Below, piece after piece: positions 40,810 to 48,875 of a stretch of DNA of 64,000 nucleotides. The translations under genes and the position numbers were made by a program. This DNA comes from Coprobacillus sp. CAG:698 (GTDB lineage: Bacteria; Bacillota_I; Bacilli_A; ML615J-28; CAG-698), in NCBI GenBank assembly GCA_000431235.1, contig HF988734.1:124001-188000 (forward strand), written 5' to 3'. Position 1 is the first letter of the stretch, and each line of letters starts with the position of its first letter. The notes below the pieces were generated by a model. It did no database searches and was not told the DNA's origin. It saw nothing but the letters and a program-made list of their open reading frames with translations.

Positions 40810-41628
40810 CTATAATAAATATTTAAATACTACAAGAACATCATAGTAGTTTTTAGCGCTATAAGCAATAGTATCACTATCAATCATTTTAACACCAGGG
40901 AAGAATGAAGCTCTATAAGCGTTGTTATGATCTTTGTATTGGATTTTAACGTCGAAATGTTTAGGCATTTTTACGATGTTTTCTTTACCGCACTTCAAAA
41001 CAGCTTCTTTAGCAGCATTTTCAATTTTTTTAATTGTAACATTTGGATGCTCAGAAATTACAGCACAATGTAAACCAGTTTTTGAAGCAACAGTTTCGAT
41101 GTTTTCATTTATTGCTTTTACTTGTTCTGTTAAGTTTTTATCACCACTTAAGAATGCCACAGGAACATTAAGGTAAGAGGCATATAAACTATTGATGTTA
41201 AATTCACTTACGATTTCATCATTGATTGTAACCTGGAATAAGCGTGAAGAATTCATTGTATGAGAAAGTGAGTTACCTTGTGAACGTGAAGCACTATGAT
41301 AGCCTACAAACATTACGCAATCAAATGTTTCATCTAGTCCAGCCATCATTGAGCATACGCCGCCTTCCCAGCCTCTTAATAGCTTAACACACTCAGGTAA
41401 ATCCAATATATCTAAGTTACGAGCACTATCATGAGCATCCTTGATAACAATTTCAGTTGCTCCAGCAGCGATTGCACCACGACAAGCTGCATTTACTTCT
41501 CTTTGAAGTTCTTTTTTGAATTCTTGATATCTGGGGCTTTCTGCTTCTGTTTCATCCCAGTTGCAAATACCATTAATACCTTCAATGTCAACACTCATGA
41601 ATACTTTTTTGCCTTTTGTATTTTCCAT
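40810..41628 (-). CDS. dppA: DppA-type D-aminopeptidase (M55)
   Basis: 272 residues, the family length. Zinc peptidase that removes N-terminal D-amino acids from short D-peptides such as D-Ala-D-Ala. The SxDxEG motif reads MSVDIEGINGI at the start, IVIKDAHDSARNL holds a metal His, and MFVGYHSASRSQGNSLSHTMNS the GYH and late HT residues. Decameric cytosolic enzyme in Bacillus. GGAGG precedes ATG 41628. It fits with the wall-peptide salvage genes at 49.9-56.4 kb though it is transcribed separately. Confidence 0.92.
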   Translation of the reverse strand: MENTKGKKVFMSVDIEGINGICNWDETEAESPRYQEFKKELQREVNAACRGAIAAGATEIVIKDAHDSARNLDILDLPECVKLLRGWEGGVCSMMAGLDETFDCVMFVGYHSASRSQGNSLSHTMNSSRLFQVTINDEIVSEFNINSLYASYLNVPVAFLSGDKNLTEQVKAINENIETVASKTGLHCAVISEHPNVTIKKIENAAKEAVLKCGKENIVKMPKHFDVKIQYKDHNNAYRASFFPGVKMIDSDTIAYSAKNYYDVLVVFKYLL

Positions 41629-41718
41629 ATATAAACCTCCATAAAGACTTTTATGTGATAATTATACACCTTTTTGTCATTAATTTAAATAACTATTTAT
41701 CTTTTTTTTATAATGTGA

Positions 41719-41724
41719 TATAAT
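41719..41724 (+). promoter_or_regulatory. Extended -10 promoter of the YcxB-like/rlu/DUF2207 unit
   Basis: TGTGATATAAT with TATAAT at 41719-41724, 34 bases before ATG 41758. Confidence 0.65.
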
Positions 41725-41757
41725 AATATAGTGAAATTCTATCTTGAGGAGGTTGCC

Positions 41758-42510
41758 ATGGAAGAATTAGAAAAAAAGAATAACGAAGAAATCAATAACG
41801 AAGATTTAAAAGAAGAATCTAAAGAAGTTAAAGAGAATAATGAAGAAAAAAATGAAGTCGTTGAAGGCGAAGATGAGGCTAAGGAAGCTGTAGAAGGCGA
41901 AATTGTAGAAGAAGAAAAGAAAGAAGAAGTCATGGAAACAATAATTGAGTGTTATACTGATTATAACTATAAAGCTCGAAAGACTTGCCAAATGTACTTC
42001 TTAAATGTAAAGAGCCACTTTAAAATCTACAATATCGTAATGGCAATAGTTTGTTTAGGCCTAGGTATTTATTCACTAGTTGTTAAGAATTACTTCATAG
42101 CAATTGTTGGTGCTTTAGCTTTAATATATTTACTTTATTCATTCTTAACACAAGAAAAGAAAGTTGATAAGGCAATAATAAAATTTATGCAAAATAATCC
42201 ATCTTTTAGAATGAATTACTATATCAATGAAGAAAAGATTAGAATGACTCAAGAAATAGATGGTAAGGAACAAAAAGGTGATGTTCCATGGGCATATGTA
42301 AATGAAATACATTATACAGATGAATATTATTTCTTATATTTGCAAGGAGCAACACTAATAATTGATCGTAATGAAGAATGCATTACTAAAGGTTCAAAAG
42401 CTGAACTTGACGAATTAATTAAAAAGATTTGCGAATTAAAACCATTAAAGTATTATAACAAACCATTAAATATCAAACTTAACTATAACGATAAAGAAAG
42501 CGATAAATAA
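41758..42510 (+). CDS. YcxB-like protein with acidic N-terminal tail
   Basis: 250 residues from ATG 41758, six bases after GAGGAGG. About 60 N-terminal residues are nearly all Glu, Lys, Asn and Asp (low complexity). Two TM helices at about 95-130 follow, then a beta-rich domain: FRMNYYINEEKIRMTQEID, DVPWAYVNEIHYTDEYYFLYLQGATLIIDR, typical of YcxB-like proteins. The next gene carries the same domain, and the two overlap by one base, so they may form a heteromer. Role unknown. Confidence 0.7.
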   Translation: MEELEKKNNEEINNEDLKEESKEVKENNEEKNEVVEGEDEAKEAVEGEIVEEEKKEEVMETIIECYTDYNYKARKTCQMYFLNVKSHFKIYNIVMAIVCLGLGIYSLVVKNYFIAIVGALALIYLLYSFLTQEKKVDKAIIKFMQNNPSFRMNYYINEEKIRMTQEIDGKEQKGDVPWAYVNEIHYTDEYYFLYLQGATLIIDRNEECITKGSKAELDELIKKICELKPLKYYNKPLNIKLNYNDKESDK

Positions 42511-43046
42511 TGAGAATTAAGATTGTGACAAATTTTTCAAAAGCACGAATGGAGTCATTTTATAGATTTCACTTTCTTAAAAGAAGCACCTATCGTGTTA
42601 TTGAATTTATAGCCGTAATCATATCAATGATTTTATCATTGTTAGGTCTTGTTTTGAATAATACATATTTATTTGCAATATTTTTAGTAATGTGTTTAGT
42701 AATAATACTTACTCGTAAATACAGGATAAATCGTATTGCTAAAAATATAATAAAAAAGAACCCACCTTTAGGTAGTCCTTATACAATTCTTATACAAGAT
42801 GAAACTATATCATATACTAAAGATGATACTTACAAACAATATAATATCGATAAAACAATTAGTGTATGTGAAATAGATGAGTGCTTTTATGTTTACGTAG
42901 AGCAAGAAATAGCTTTAATTATTCCTAAATACTTATTAAAGCTTGATGACAAAGATAAACTAAGAAAAATGTTTACAGAGAAATGTCAGTTTAAACAATA
43001 TAAGTTTATATCAACTTCAGAAGCTGATGGAGACTTGAAAATATGA
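42510..43046 (+). CDS. YcxB-like two-TM protein
   Basis: 178 residues. Short cytosolic N-terminus, two TM helices (about 35-75), then the beta-rich domain TILIQDETISYTKDDTYKQYNIDKTISVCEIDECFYVYVEQEIALIIPKYLL in several strands. It is a shorter paralog of the previous gene's product without the acidic tail. The ATG overlaps the previous TAA and its own TGA overlaps the next ATG. Confidence 0.68.
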   Translation: MRIKIVTNFSKARMESFYRFHFLKRSTYRVIEFIAVIISMILSLLGLVLNNTYLFAIFLVMCLVIILTRKYRINRIAKNIIKKNPPLGSPYTILIQDETISYTKDDTYKQYNIDKTISVCEIDECFYVYVEQEIALIIPKYLLKLDDKDKLRKMFTEKCQFKQYKFISTSEADGDLKI

Positions 43047-43249
43047 AACGAATACTCATTTTGTTAATGTTTATAGCTTGCTTTGTTTTAGCATTCACAT
43101 GTTTAGACGGAACACTACTCATAATAAGCTTGCTCGTTCTCTTCCCATTGTTTTTCTTTTATTGCCCACTAATATTTTCAGGTAGTAAAGAAGAAAAAAC
43201 AGAAGAGTTAAAAAATGAAGAAAAAGGTAAGTTTTCCAAATGGGATTAA
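43043..43249 (+). CDS. Small two-TM protein, unknown
   Basis: 68 residues: two hydrophobic helices (about 3-20 and 23-45, the latter with FPLFFFYCPLIF), then a charged Glu/Lys tail. It starts in an ATGA overlap with the preceding gene and ends inside the start of the pseudouridine synthase gene, so it is translated as part of the operon. No family recognised. Confidence 0.6.
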   Translation: MKRILILLMFIACFVLAFTCLDGTLLIISLLVLFPLFFFYCPLIFSGSKEEKTEELKNEEKGKFSKWD

Positions 43250-43956
43250 TCGATAAAATTTATGTTAAAGAAGTAAATAAATATATTGATATTCTTTACG
43301 AAGATAATCATATTATTGTATGTACTAAACCTGAAGGTATTTTAAGTCAAAAAGATATAACTAGTGATATAGATATGCTTACAATGCTAAAACAATACTT
43401 GAAGGAAAAGTATAATAAACCAGGAGATGTATATTTAGGATTAGTACATAGACTTGATAGGCGTGTTGAAGGCGTAATGGTATTTGCTAAGACATCAAAA
43501 GCTGCCTCAAGACTTTCTGAAAACATACGAGAACATAATTTCTATAAAGAATATATAGCTATATGTTCTGGATATTTTGAGAATAGCGGAAGACTTGTAA
43601 ATAATCTAAGTAAAGAAAAAGGTAAAGCTTTAGAAAGCGAAAATGGTAAGGAAGCAATTCTTGATTATAGTGTAATTAATCATTTTAAACTAAATAAATA
43701 TGATTTCACTGTGATTAGAATAATCCTTCATACTGGAAAATATAATCAAATAAGAAAACAAATGCAAATATTTGGACATGCCCTTATAAATGACTTTAAA
43801 TATGGTTATCGTTGGGATAATTTTGAAGATTCATTAGGTCTTCGCTGTGTTGCCATTGGATTTACTCACCCAACAACCAAAGAGTATTTAGAATTTCGAA
43901 TGGAAAAAAGCGAAACATATACAAATGTTTCCTGGAAAAAATATATGGAGGAATGA
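43240..43956 (+). CDS. RluA-family pseudouridine synthase
   Basis: 238 residues. Converts uridine to pseudouridine in rRNA or tRNA. The catalytic Asp is in LGLVHRLDRRVEGVMVFAKT, the RluA HRLD motif. ILYEDNHIIVCTKPEGIL and HTGKYNQIRKQMQIFGHALINDFKYG are family-typical. No S4 domain, so it is the short RluA/RluC-like catalytic form. The target base cannot be told. It overlaps the small membrane gene by ten bases. Confidence 0.92.
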   Translation: MGLIDKIYVKEVNKYIDILYEDNHIIVCTKPEGILSQKDITSDIDMLTMLKQYLKEKYNKPGDVYLGLVHRLDRRVEGVMVFAKTSKAASRLSENIREHNFYKEYIAICSGYFENSGRLVNNLSKEKGKALESENGKEAILDYSVINHFKLNKYDFTVIRIILHTGKYNQIRKQMQIFGHALINDFKYGYRWDNFEDSLGLRCVAIGFTHPTTKEYLEFRMEKSETYTNVSWKKYMEE

Positions 43957-43957
43957 T

Positions 43958-45913
43958 ATGAGTAGTAAAAAAATATTACTTGTAACAGTTGGAATATTTA
44001 TCCTTGTTTGCGTAGGGATTTTTATAGTTTCTAACAATCGAACAAATTACGCTGAAAGTTATGAAGCTAATGTTTTAGTCGATAAAGCTGGAAATGTAAC
44101 TATCCAAGAAACAATGGTAATTAATTTCAAAAGCTACTTAAACTATATCTTTAGGGATTTAGGATTAAGTAAAAATTTAGATAACAACCCACTTTTAAAT
44201 GGTGTTAATTATGGAAATAATGCGGGTAAGCTTATTGTAAATGATGTTAAGGTGTATAAAGGAAATATCAACGAAGGTGATGCAAAACCTATGAATGATG
44301 TTATCGTTAGATACTCATTCAATGGTGATAGAGATCGACATGGAAACATTATAGAGTGTCCATGTAGTGAATCTTATTGCCCTACTTCATGTGAATCAAT
44401 CTATGTTGATGCTAACAATGAATCATTTGATGGCGTATTCACATTCTATTATGAATATACAATTGAAGGAATGGTAACAAGCTATTCTGATTGTGCTGAG
44501 TTAAATTATGTAATGTTTAATTACTTAGGTTTTAAAACAAAGAATGCTAGTGTAAAGATAAGTATTCCTAACTCGACTCATAGTGAAGATGAAATATTTG
44601 GTTACGTTCATAGCCAAAGTACAGGTAGTTATAAACAAGTTGGTAATTACAGCTTTGAAATTCAAGCTAAAAATGTAAAAGAAGATGATAAATTAGAATT
44701 TAGAATTGTTTTTCCAAAAGACATAGTTTCTAATATTTTACCTGAAAATACTATTGATGCCAATATGCAGACAAAGATAATTGATTATGAAACTGAATTA
44801 AGTAGAAAAACAGCCTTTATTAATAGAATGCGTGATATCTTTATTGTTGTCATAGTCATTCTTATAATGGGTTTAATTAGTATTACTATCTTAGTATATG
44901 TTAGATATGATAAAGAGTTCATACCAAAATTCGATAATGAGTATTATCGTGAATTACCTTCGAACTATCCTCCGGCAGTCATGAGTTACTTATATTATTT
45001 TCAAAAAACAGTTGATGAAGATTTTACAGCAACAGTTTTAAATCTTATAAGAAGAAAATATTTAAGTCTTACTTGTTTAGGTGATATGAGTGATAGAAAT
45101 GCTGATTACGAACTTGAATTAATTGCTACTGACATAAGTGGATTAATGGAACATGAAAAGAAACTTCTAAACCTTATTATTAATATAATTGGTGATGGTA
45201 AAAAAGTAACTTTTGATCAAATTGAAAAATATGGAGATAGTTATAAGAATGCTCAAGAGTTCCAGTCACAAACAGGAGCATTCCGTAAAGCAATTGAAAA
45301 GGATTCAAAGAACTTTGATTTCTTTATTGACACAAGAAAAGACAAAGCTAAAGTTTCTAAATATGGTTTCTTAGGAATAATTTTAGGAATAATTATTCTT
45401 TTCGCAAATCTTGTTCTTAATTTATCGGTAACAGTATATGTATTCTTCCTATTAGCGACATCAATAATTTATTTAATATATGTAGCAAGTATAAAGAAAC
45501 GTAGTGTTAATGGTAACGAAGAATATGCAAAATGGAAAGCTTTTAAACACTTCTTGTGTGACTTTGGCTCATTAAAAGACTATTCTGTTGAGGGAATAGA
45601 TTTATGGGAAGAATATTTAGTTTATGCAACAAGTTTAAAAGTTGCTGATAGGGTAATGGAACAACTTAAGGTTAAATTACCTGAACTAGTTTCTACCGAT
45701 TCAACATTTATCTCAACATCAAATAGTAATTACTTTGTAAACATGTATATGTTCAATAGAATTAATAGAGTATATACAAATGCAAGAACAACATCATTTA
45801 GTACTATTGCGGCTCACAATGCTCGAAACAGTGGTGGCAGTGGTCATGGTGGTGGATTCTCAGGTGGCAGTTCCTTTGGAGGCGGCGGTGGCGGCTTCCG
45901 AGGCGGCAGATAA
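43958..45913 (+). CDS. DUF2207 membrane protein with Gly-rich tail
   Basis: 651 residues from ATG 43958, after GGAGGA. N-terminal TM or signal (ILLVTVGIFILVCVGIFIV), then an external beta-rich DUF2207 domain with a CPCSES..CPTSCESIYV cysteine group, a second TM at about 290-310, cytosolic helices, a further hydrophobic pair at about 475-515, and a C-terminal Gly/Ser-rich tail (GGSGHGGGFSGGSSFGGG) ending FRGGR. This architecture, with lemA next door, is a common pair in Firmicutes. Function is uncertain; envelope stress or protein quality control is suspected in related systems. Confidence 0.85.
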   Translation: MSSKKILLVTVGIFILVCVGIFIVSNNRTNYAESYEANVLVDKAGNVTIQETMVINFKSYLNYIFRDLGLSKNLDNNPLLNGVNYGNNAGKLIVNDVKVYKGNINEGDAKPMNDVIVRYSFNGDRDRHGNIIECPCSESYCPTSCESIYVDANNESFDGVFTFYYEYTIEGMVTSYSDCAELNYVMFNYLGFKTKNASVKISIPNSTHSEDEIFGYVHSQSTGSYKQVGNYSFEIQAKNVKEDDKLEFRIVFPKDIVSNILPENTIDANMQTKIIDYETELSRKTAFINRMRDIFIVVIVILIMGLISITILVYVRYDKEFIPKFDNEYYRELPSNYPPAVMSYLYYFQKTVDEDFTATVLNLIRRKYLSLTCLGDMSDRNADYELELIATDISGLMEHEKKLLNLIINIIGDGKKVTFDQIEKYGDSYKNAQEFQSQTGAFRKAIEKDSKNFDFFIDTRKDKAKVSKYGFLGIILGIIILFANLVLNLSVTVYVFFLLATSIIYLIYVASIKKRSVNGNEEYAKWKAFKHFLCDFGSLKDYSVEGIDLWEEYLVYATSLKVADRVMEQLKVKLPELVSTDSTFISTSNSNYFVNMYMFNRINRVYTNARTTSFSTIAAHNARNSGGSGHGGGFSGGSSFGGGGGGFRGGR

Positions 45914-45940
45914 ATTTAAAAACAAAAGGAGGAAAAAAAT

Positions 45941-46525
45941 ATGTTTTTATTAGGAACAGGAGCTATTATTGGTATTATTATTGCGGTAGTAGTTATATTA
46001 TTAATCATACTAGTTATTAATGCTTATAACACATTAGTGCAATTAAGAAACAAAGTTAGAAATCAATTAAGTCAAGTAGATGTACAACTAAAGAAAAGAT
46101 TCGATCTAATTCCTAACTTAGTAGAAACTGCAAAAGGATATGCAGCACATGAAGAAGGAATTTTTGGTGAATTTGCTAAGGCAAGAGGATTATATGCTCA
46201 AGCATCTCAAGCTGGCGACGTAGAAAAAATGGCTGAAGCTGACAAAGGTTTAAGTGGAGCTATTAGTAGACTTCTTATGGTTCAAGAACGTTATCCAGAA
46301 CTAAAAGCAGACGCTCACTTCACAGAAATTATGTCACAACTTAAAGATTGTGAGAAAACAATCTCAACAAGTCGTCAATTCTATAATGATATTGTACAAA
46401 AGTACAATAATAAAATTGAAATGTTCCCAAGTAATATAATTGCTGGAATGTTCCATTTTGAAGCAGCTAAGTTCTTTACAATTACTAATGAAGCAGAACG
46501 TGAAGCTCCAAAAGTTAAATTCTAA
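45941..46525 (+). CDS. lemA: LemA family protein
   Basis: 194 residues. One N-terminal TM (IIGIIIAVVVILLIILVINAY) then the LemA helical domain: NTLVQLRNKVRNQLSQVDVQLKKRFDLIPNLVETAKGYAAHE, and ERYPELKADAHFTEIM, both diagnostic. AAAGGAGG precedes the ATG. Sits after the DUF2207 gene, its usual partner, and before a terminator. Confidence 0.94.
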   Translation: MFLLGTGAIIGIIIAVVVILLIILVINAYNTLVQLRNKVRNQLSQVDVQLKKRFDLIPNLVETAKGYAAHEEGIFGEFAKARGLYAQASQAGDVEKMAEADKGLSGAISRLLMVQERYPELKADAHFTEIMSQLKDCEKTISTSRQFYNDIVQKYNNKIEMFPSNIIAGMFHFEAAKFFTITNEAEREAPKVKF

Positions 46526-46531
46526 AAAAAA

Positions 46532-46565
46532 CAGTCACAGTGGTTTTTCTACTGTGACTATTTTA
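46532..46565 (+). terminator. Terminator after lemA
   Basis: Perfect AGTCACAGT/ACTGTGACT stem followed by ATTTT. Confidence 0.85.
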
Positions 46566-46578
46566 AATGAGGGAAAAA

Positions 46579-47103
46579 ATGGAAATTAAACAATTAGATA
46601 AAAAGATATATGCAGGTAAGAAATTTACTGCAGTTTATAAAACTAATGGTTACTATGATATTTGTGCAACAAATAGTGGCTTTTCGATTAATTATGTTCC
46701 TTTTGAAAAAGAAGTGGATAAATCATTTGACGATGTTTTCTTTAATGATTGGCTTGAAGACGCAATAGCTTTTGGAGCATTTGAAGACGAAAAACTAATA
46801 GGATATATTGAAGGATCAATGGAAAATTGGAATAATCGTTTTCGCATTAGTAATATTGTTATATTTGATTCTACAAAAAGAAATAAAGGAATTGGAAAAA
46901 TGCTTCTGAAAATAATAACCGAAAAGGCAATTTCTTTAAATGCACGAATGATGATTTTAGAAACACAATCATGTAATGAAAAAGCAATAGCTTTTTATAA
47001 AAAGATGGGATTTGATATAATTGGTTTTGACCTATATTCTTATTCTAATAGTGATCCCCTAAAGCATGAAATTAGAATTGAAATGGGGAAAAAATTAAAA
47101 TGA
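46579..47103 (+). CDS. GNAT acetyltransferase, streptothricin-acetyltransferase-like
   Basis: 174 residues; GAGGG selects ATG 46579. GNAT fold: acetyl-CoA loop RNKGIGKMLL (R-x-x-G-x-G/A pattern) at about 95-104, preceded by NRFRISNIVIFDSTK. The C-terminal ILETQSCNEKAIAFYKKMGFDIIGFDLYSY closely follows the ETQ..N..A..FY.k.GF...G.D..lY segment of Sat-type streptothricin acetyltransferases. Actual substrate is unknown, and many such GNATs are not resistance enzymes. Probably part of the transcript start region after lemA, since little space remains for a promoter. Confidence 0.78.
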   Translation: MEIKQLDKKIYAGKKFTAVYKTNGYYDICATNSGFSINYVPFEKEVDKSFDDVFFNDWLEDAIAFGAFEDEKLIGYIEGSMENWNNRFRISNIVIFDSTKRNKGIGKMLLKIITEKAISLNARMMILETQSCNEKAIAFYKKMGFDIIGFDLYSYSNSDPLKHEIRIEMGKKLK

Positions 47104-47147
47104 TATTTAATATATTTATTACATAAACTAAAAAAAGACATGAAAAA

Positions 47148-47177
47148 AACCCTCAATAACACGAGGGTTAATTTTTT
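47148..47177. terminator. Bidirectional terminator between the GNAT gene and rpmE
   Basis: AACCCTC/GAGGGTT stem with A-run before and T-run after, between convergent genes. Confidence 0.85.
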
Positions 47178-47188
47178 ACTTATTTTGC

Positions 47189-47398
47189 TTATTTTGCTTT
47201 CTTTTCTAAACGCTTATTGAAACGTTCAACTCTACCAGCAGCTTGAACAAATTTTTGTTCTCCTGTATAGAATGGATGGCATTTAGAACATGTATCAACA
47301 CGTAATTCTTTTAAAGTTGATCCAGATTCAAATGTGTTCCCACAAGTTGTACAAACAACTGTAACCTTTTGGTATTTTGGATGAATATCTTTTTTCAT
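47189..47398 (-). CDS. rpmE: Ribosomal protein bL31, zinc-binding form
   Basis: 69 residues from ATG 47398 (GGAGT site); the frame extends further up without such a site. MKKDIHPKYQKVTVVCTTCGNTF opens as bL31. Four cysteines (about 16, 19, 37, 40) form the zinc site of the C+ type, so this is the zinc-replete paralog rather than the YtiA form. Component of the 50S central protuberance bridging to 30S. Monocistronic. Confidence 0.97.
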   Translation of the reverse strand: MKKDIHPKYQKVTVVCTTCGNTFESGSTLKELRVDTCSKCHPFYTGEQKFVQAAGRVERFNKRLEKKAK

Positions 47399-47450
47399 GT
47401 TTATTACTCCTTCCGCCATAGTTTTAGTAACCATAGAAAGTTCCTTATAT

Positions 47451-47479
47451 ATTATACACTATTTAACATTGAAAGTCAA
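47451..47479 (-). promoter_or_regulatory. Promoter of rpmE
   Basis: Minus strand -35 TTGACT (47479-47474), 17-base spacer, -10 TATAAT (47456-47451). The untranslated leader would be about 45 bases. Confidence 0.85.
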
Positions 47480-47650
47480 ATGTTTTTTAAAAAAAGAAAC
47501 AATAAATATATGAAAAGAAAAGTGAAAACTAAATGTAAAAAATAAAATATTTTCATTTCGAAAAAGTCTTTATTTTTGTGTCACATTTTAGTATAATATT
47601 ATAAGAAAAATTTAATCTTGACAAAAAATAGAGAAAGTGGTGACATGATT

Positions 47651-48253
47651 ATGGACTTACAATTAAGGGAAGGTTGGATTGAAGTAATTGCTGGAAGTAT
47701 GTATGCTGGAAAAACAGAAGAATTGTTAAGAAGAATTCGTAGAATCGAATATGCTAAGAAAAAAGTTATTGTCTTTAAACCAGAAATAGATAATCGTTAT
47801 AGTAATAATGAAGTTGTTTCACATAACAAGACACATATGAAATCAATCAATATCAAATCAAGTAGTGATGTTTTAAATTATGTTAAAGAACCATATCCAT
47901 ATGCTGTTGCTTTTGACGAGATACAATTTATGGATGAAGGAATAATAGATATCTGTGAGAAACTTGCCGATAAGGGAGTTAGAGTTATTTGTGCTGGACT
48001 TGATACCGATTTTAGAGGTGAACCTTTTGGTGTTATGCCATCCTTACTTGCACGTGCTGAGTTTGTAACAAAATTAAATGCTATTTGTCAAGTTTGTGGA
48101 GGCGTTGCTACAAGAACTCAAAGATTAATAAATGGAAAACCAGCAGATTATGATGATCCTATTATCCTTGTAGGAGCAAAAGAACAATATGAGGCTAGAT
48201 GCCGTCATTGTCATCAAGTTACTCATCTAAAAAAAGAAAAGACAAATGAATGA
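47651..48253 (+). CDS. tdk: Thymidine kinase (type II)
   Basis: 200 residues. Phosphorylates thymidine with ATP. P-loop GSMYAGKTEELLRR at the N-terminus, FDEIQFMD as Walker B, AGLDTDFRGEPFG, and a zinc-binding lasso with CQVCGG and CRHCHQ pairs. GGTGA is seven bases before ATG 47651; earlier in-frame starts (47618 TTG, 47645 ATG) lack proper spacing. A TATAAT at 47592-47597 is the probable -10. It overlaps tadA by eight bases. Confidence 0.95.
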   Translation: MDLQLREGWIEVIAGSMYAGKTEELLRRIRRIEYAKKKVIVFKPEIDNRYSNNEVVSHNKTHMKSINIKSSSDVLNYVKEPYPYAVAFDEIQFMDEGIIDICEKLADKGVRVICAGLDTDFRGEPFGVMPSLLARAEFVTKLNAICQVCGGVATRTQRLINGKPADYDDPIILVGAKEQYEARCRHCHQVTHLKKEKTNE

Positions 48254-48704
48254 TTTAGATTATTTAAAAATTTGTTACAACGAAGCTTTAAAAGCAAAAG
48301 CTAAAGATGAAGTTCCTGTTGGTTGTGTTATCGTTAAGGATGGGGTAATTATTGCAAAGGCTCATAACTTAAGAGAAACAAAAAAAAGTGTATTAGCTCA
48401 TGCTGAAGTTCTAGCAATCAAAAAAGCATGTCAGAAAACAAAAACAAAGTTTTTAGATGGTTCAACAATCTATATTACTTTAGAACCATGTCTAATGTGT
48501 TTAGGTGCCATTATTCAAGCACGTATTAGTCGAATTGTTTATAGTGCTGATGAGCCTAAGTTTGGTTGTATAAATAGTGTAGCTCATATTATTGATGATT
48601 ATAAATTTAATACTAAAATAACTTATGAAAAAGGATTAATGAAAGAAGAAGTTTCAAGTTTAATGAAAGACTTCTTTCAAAAAAAACGTACTAAAAAGTG
48701 TTGA
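48246..48704 (+). CDS. tadA: TadA, tRNA(A34) adenosine deaminase
   Basis: 152 residues. Makes inosine at the wobble position of tRNA-Arg(ACG). Zinc deaminase motifs: HAEVLAIKKAC with the catalytic Glu, and TLEPCLMCLGAI with the PCxxC pair. VPVGCVIVKDGVIIAKAHN and RISRIVYSADEPKFGCINS are TadA-typical. The start lies inside the end of tdk. The SRP RNA promoter overlaps its 3' edge. Confidence 0.95.
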   Translation: MNDLDYLKICYNEALKAKAKDEVPVGCVIVKDGVIIAKAHNLRETKKSVLAHAEVLAIKKACQKTKTKFLDGSTIYITLEPCLMCLGAIIQARISRIVYSADEPKFGCINSVAHIIDDYKFNTKITYEKGLMKEEVSSLMKDFFQKKRTKKC

Positions 48705-48729
48705 TTTTATAATAAAAATAGGTTATAAT
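48701..48729 (+). promoter_or_regulatory. Promoter of the SRP RNA gene
   Basis: -35 TTGATT (48701-48706), 17-base spacer, -10 TATAAT (48724-48729). The RNA should begin at G48735, six bases on. The -35 overlaps the tadA stop codon. Confidence 0.88.
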
Positions 48730-48734
48730 ATAGT

Positions 48735-48858
48735 GGGATCTATGTTTAGGTCTCTGTATTCAATACTAGGCAGTGAACTAGGTCAGGTCGTGACTGAAGC
48801 AGCCTTAAGCTTTCCCTGGCATGTGGATATGGAGACTTAAGCATTAGATCCTTTTTTT
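48735..48858 (+). ncRNA. ffs: Small bacterial SRP RNA (4.5S type)
   Basis: About 117 bases plus a T-run terminator. The ends pair: GGGATCTATG..GGTCTC with GGAGACTTAAGC..TAGATCC. The domain IV core is conserved, GGTCAGGTC...GAAGCAGCC, with a GTGA tetraloop where GGAA is common. No Alu-like domain is visible, so this is the short form rather than the long 6S-like scRNA of Bacillus. It binds Ffh to target nascent membrane proteins. Confidence 0.93.
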
Positions 48859-48875
48859 GGAAAATGAGGTTAATA

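Noticed and set aside
46579..47103. Calling the GNAT a streptothricin resistance gene
   Set aside because: The C-terminal motif is shared by many GNATs of unknown substrate. The resemblance is noted but no resistance claim is supported.
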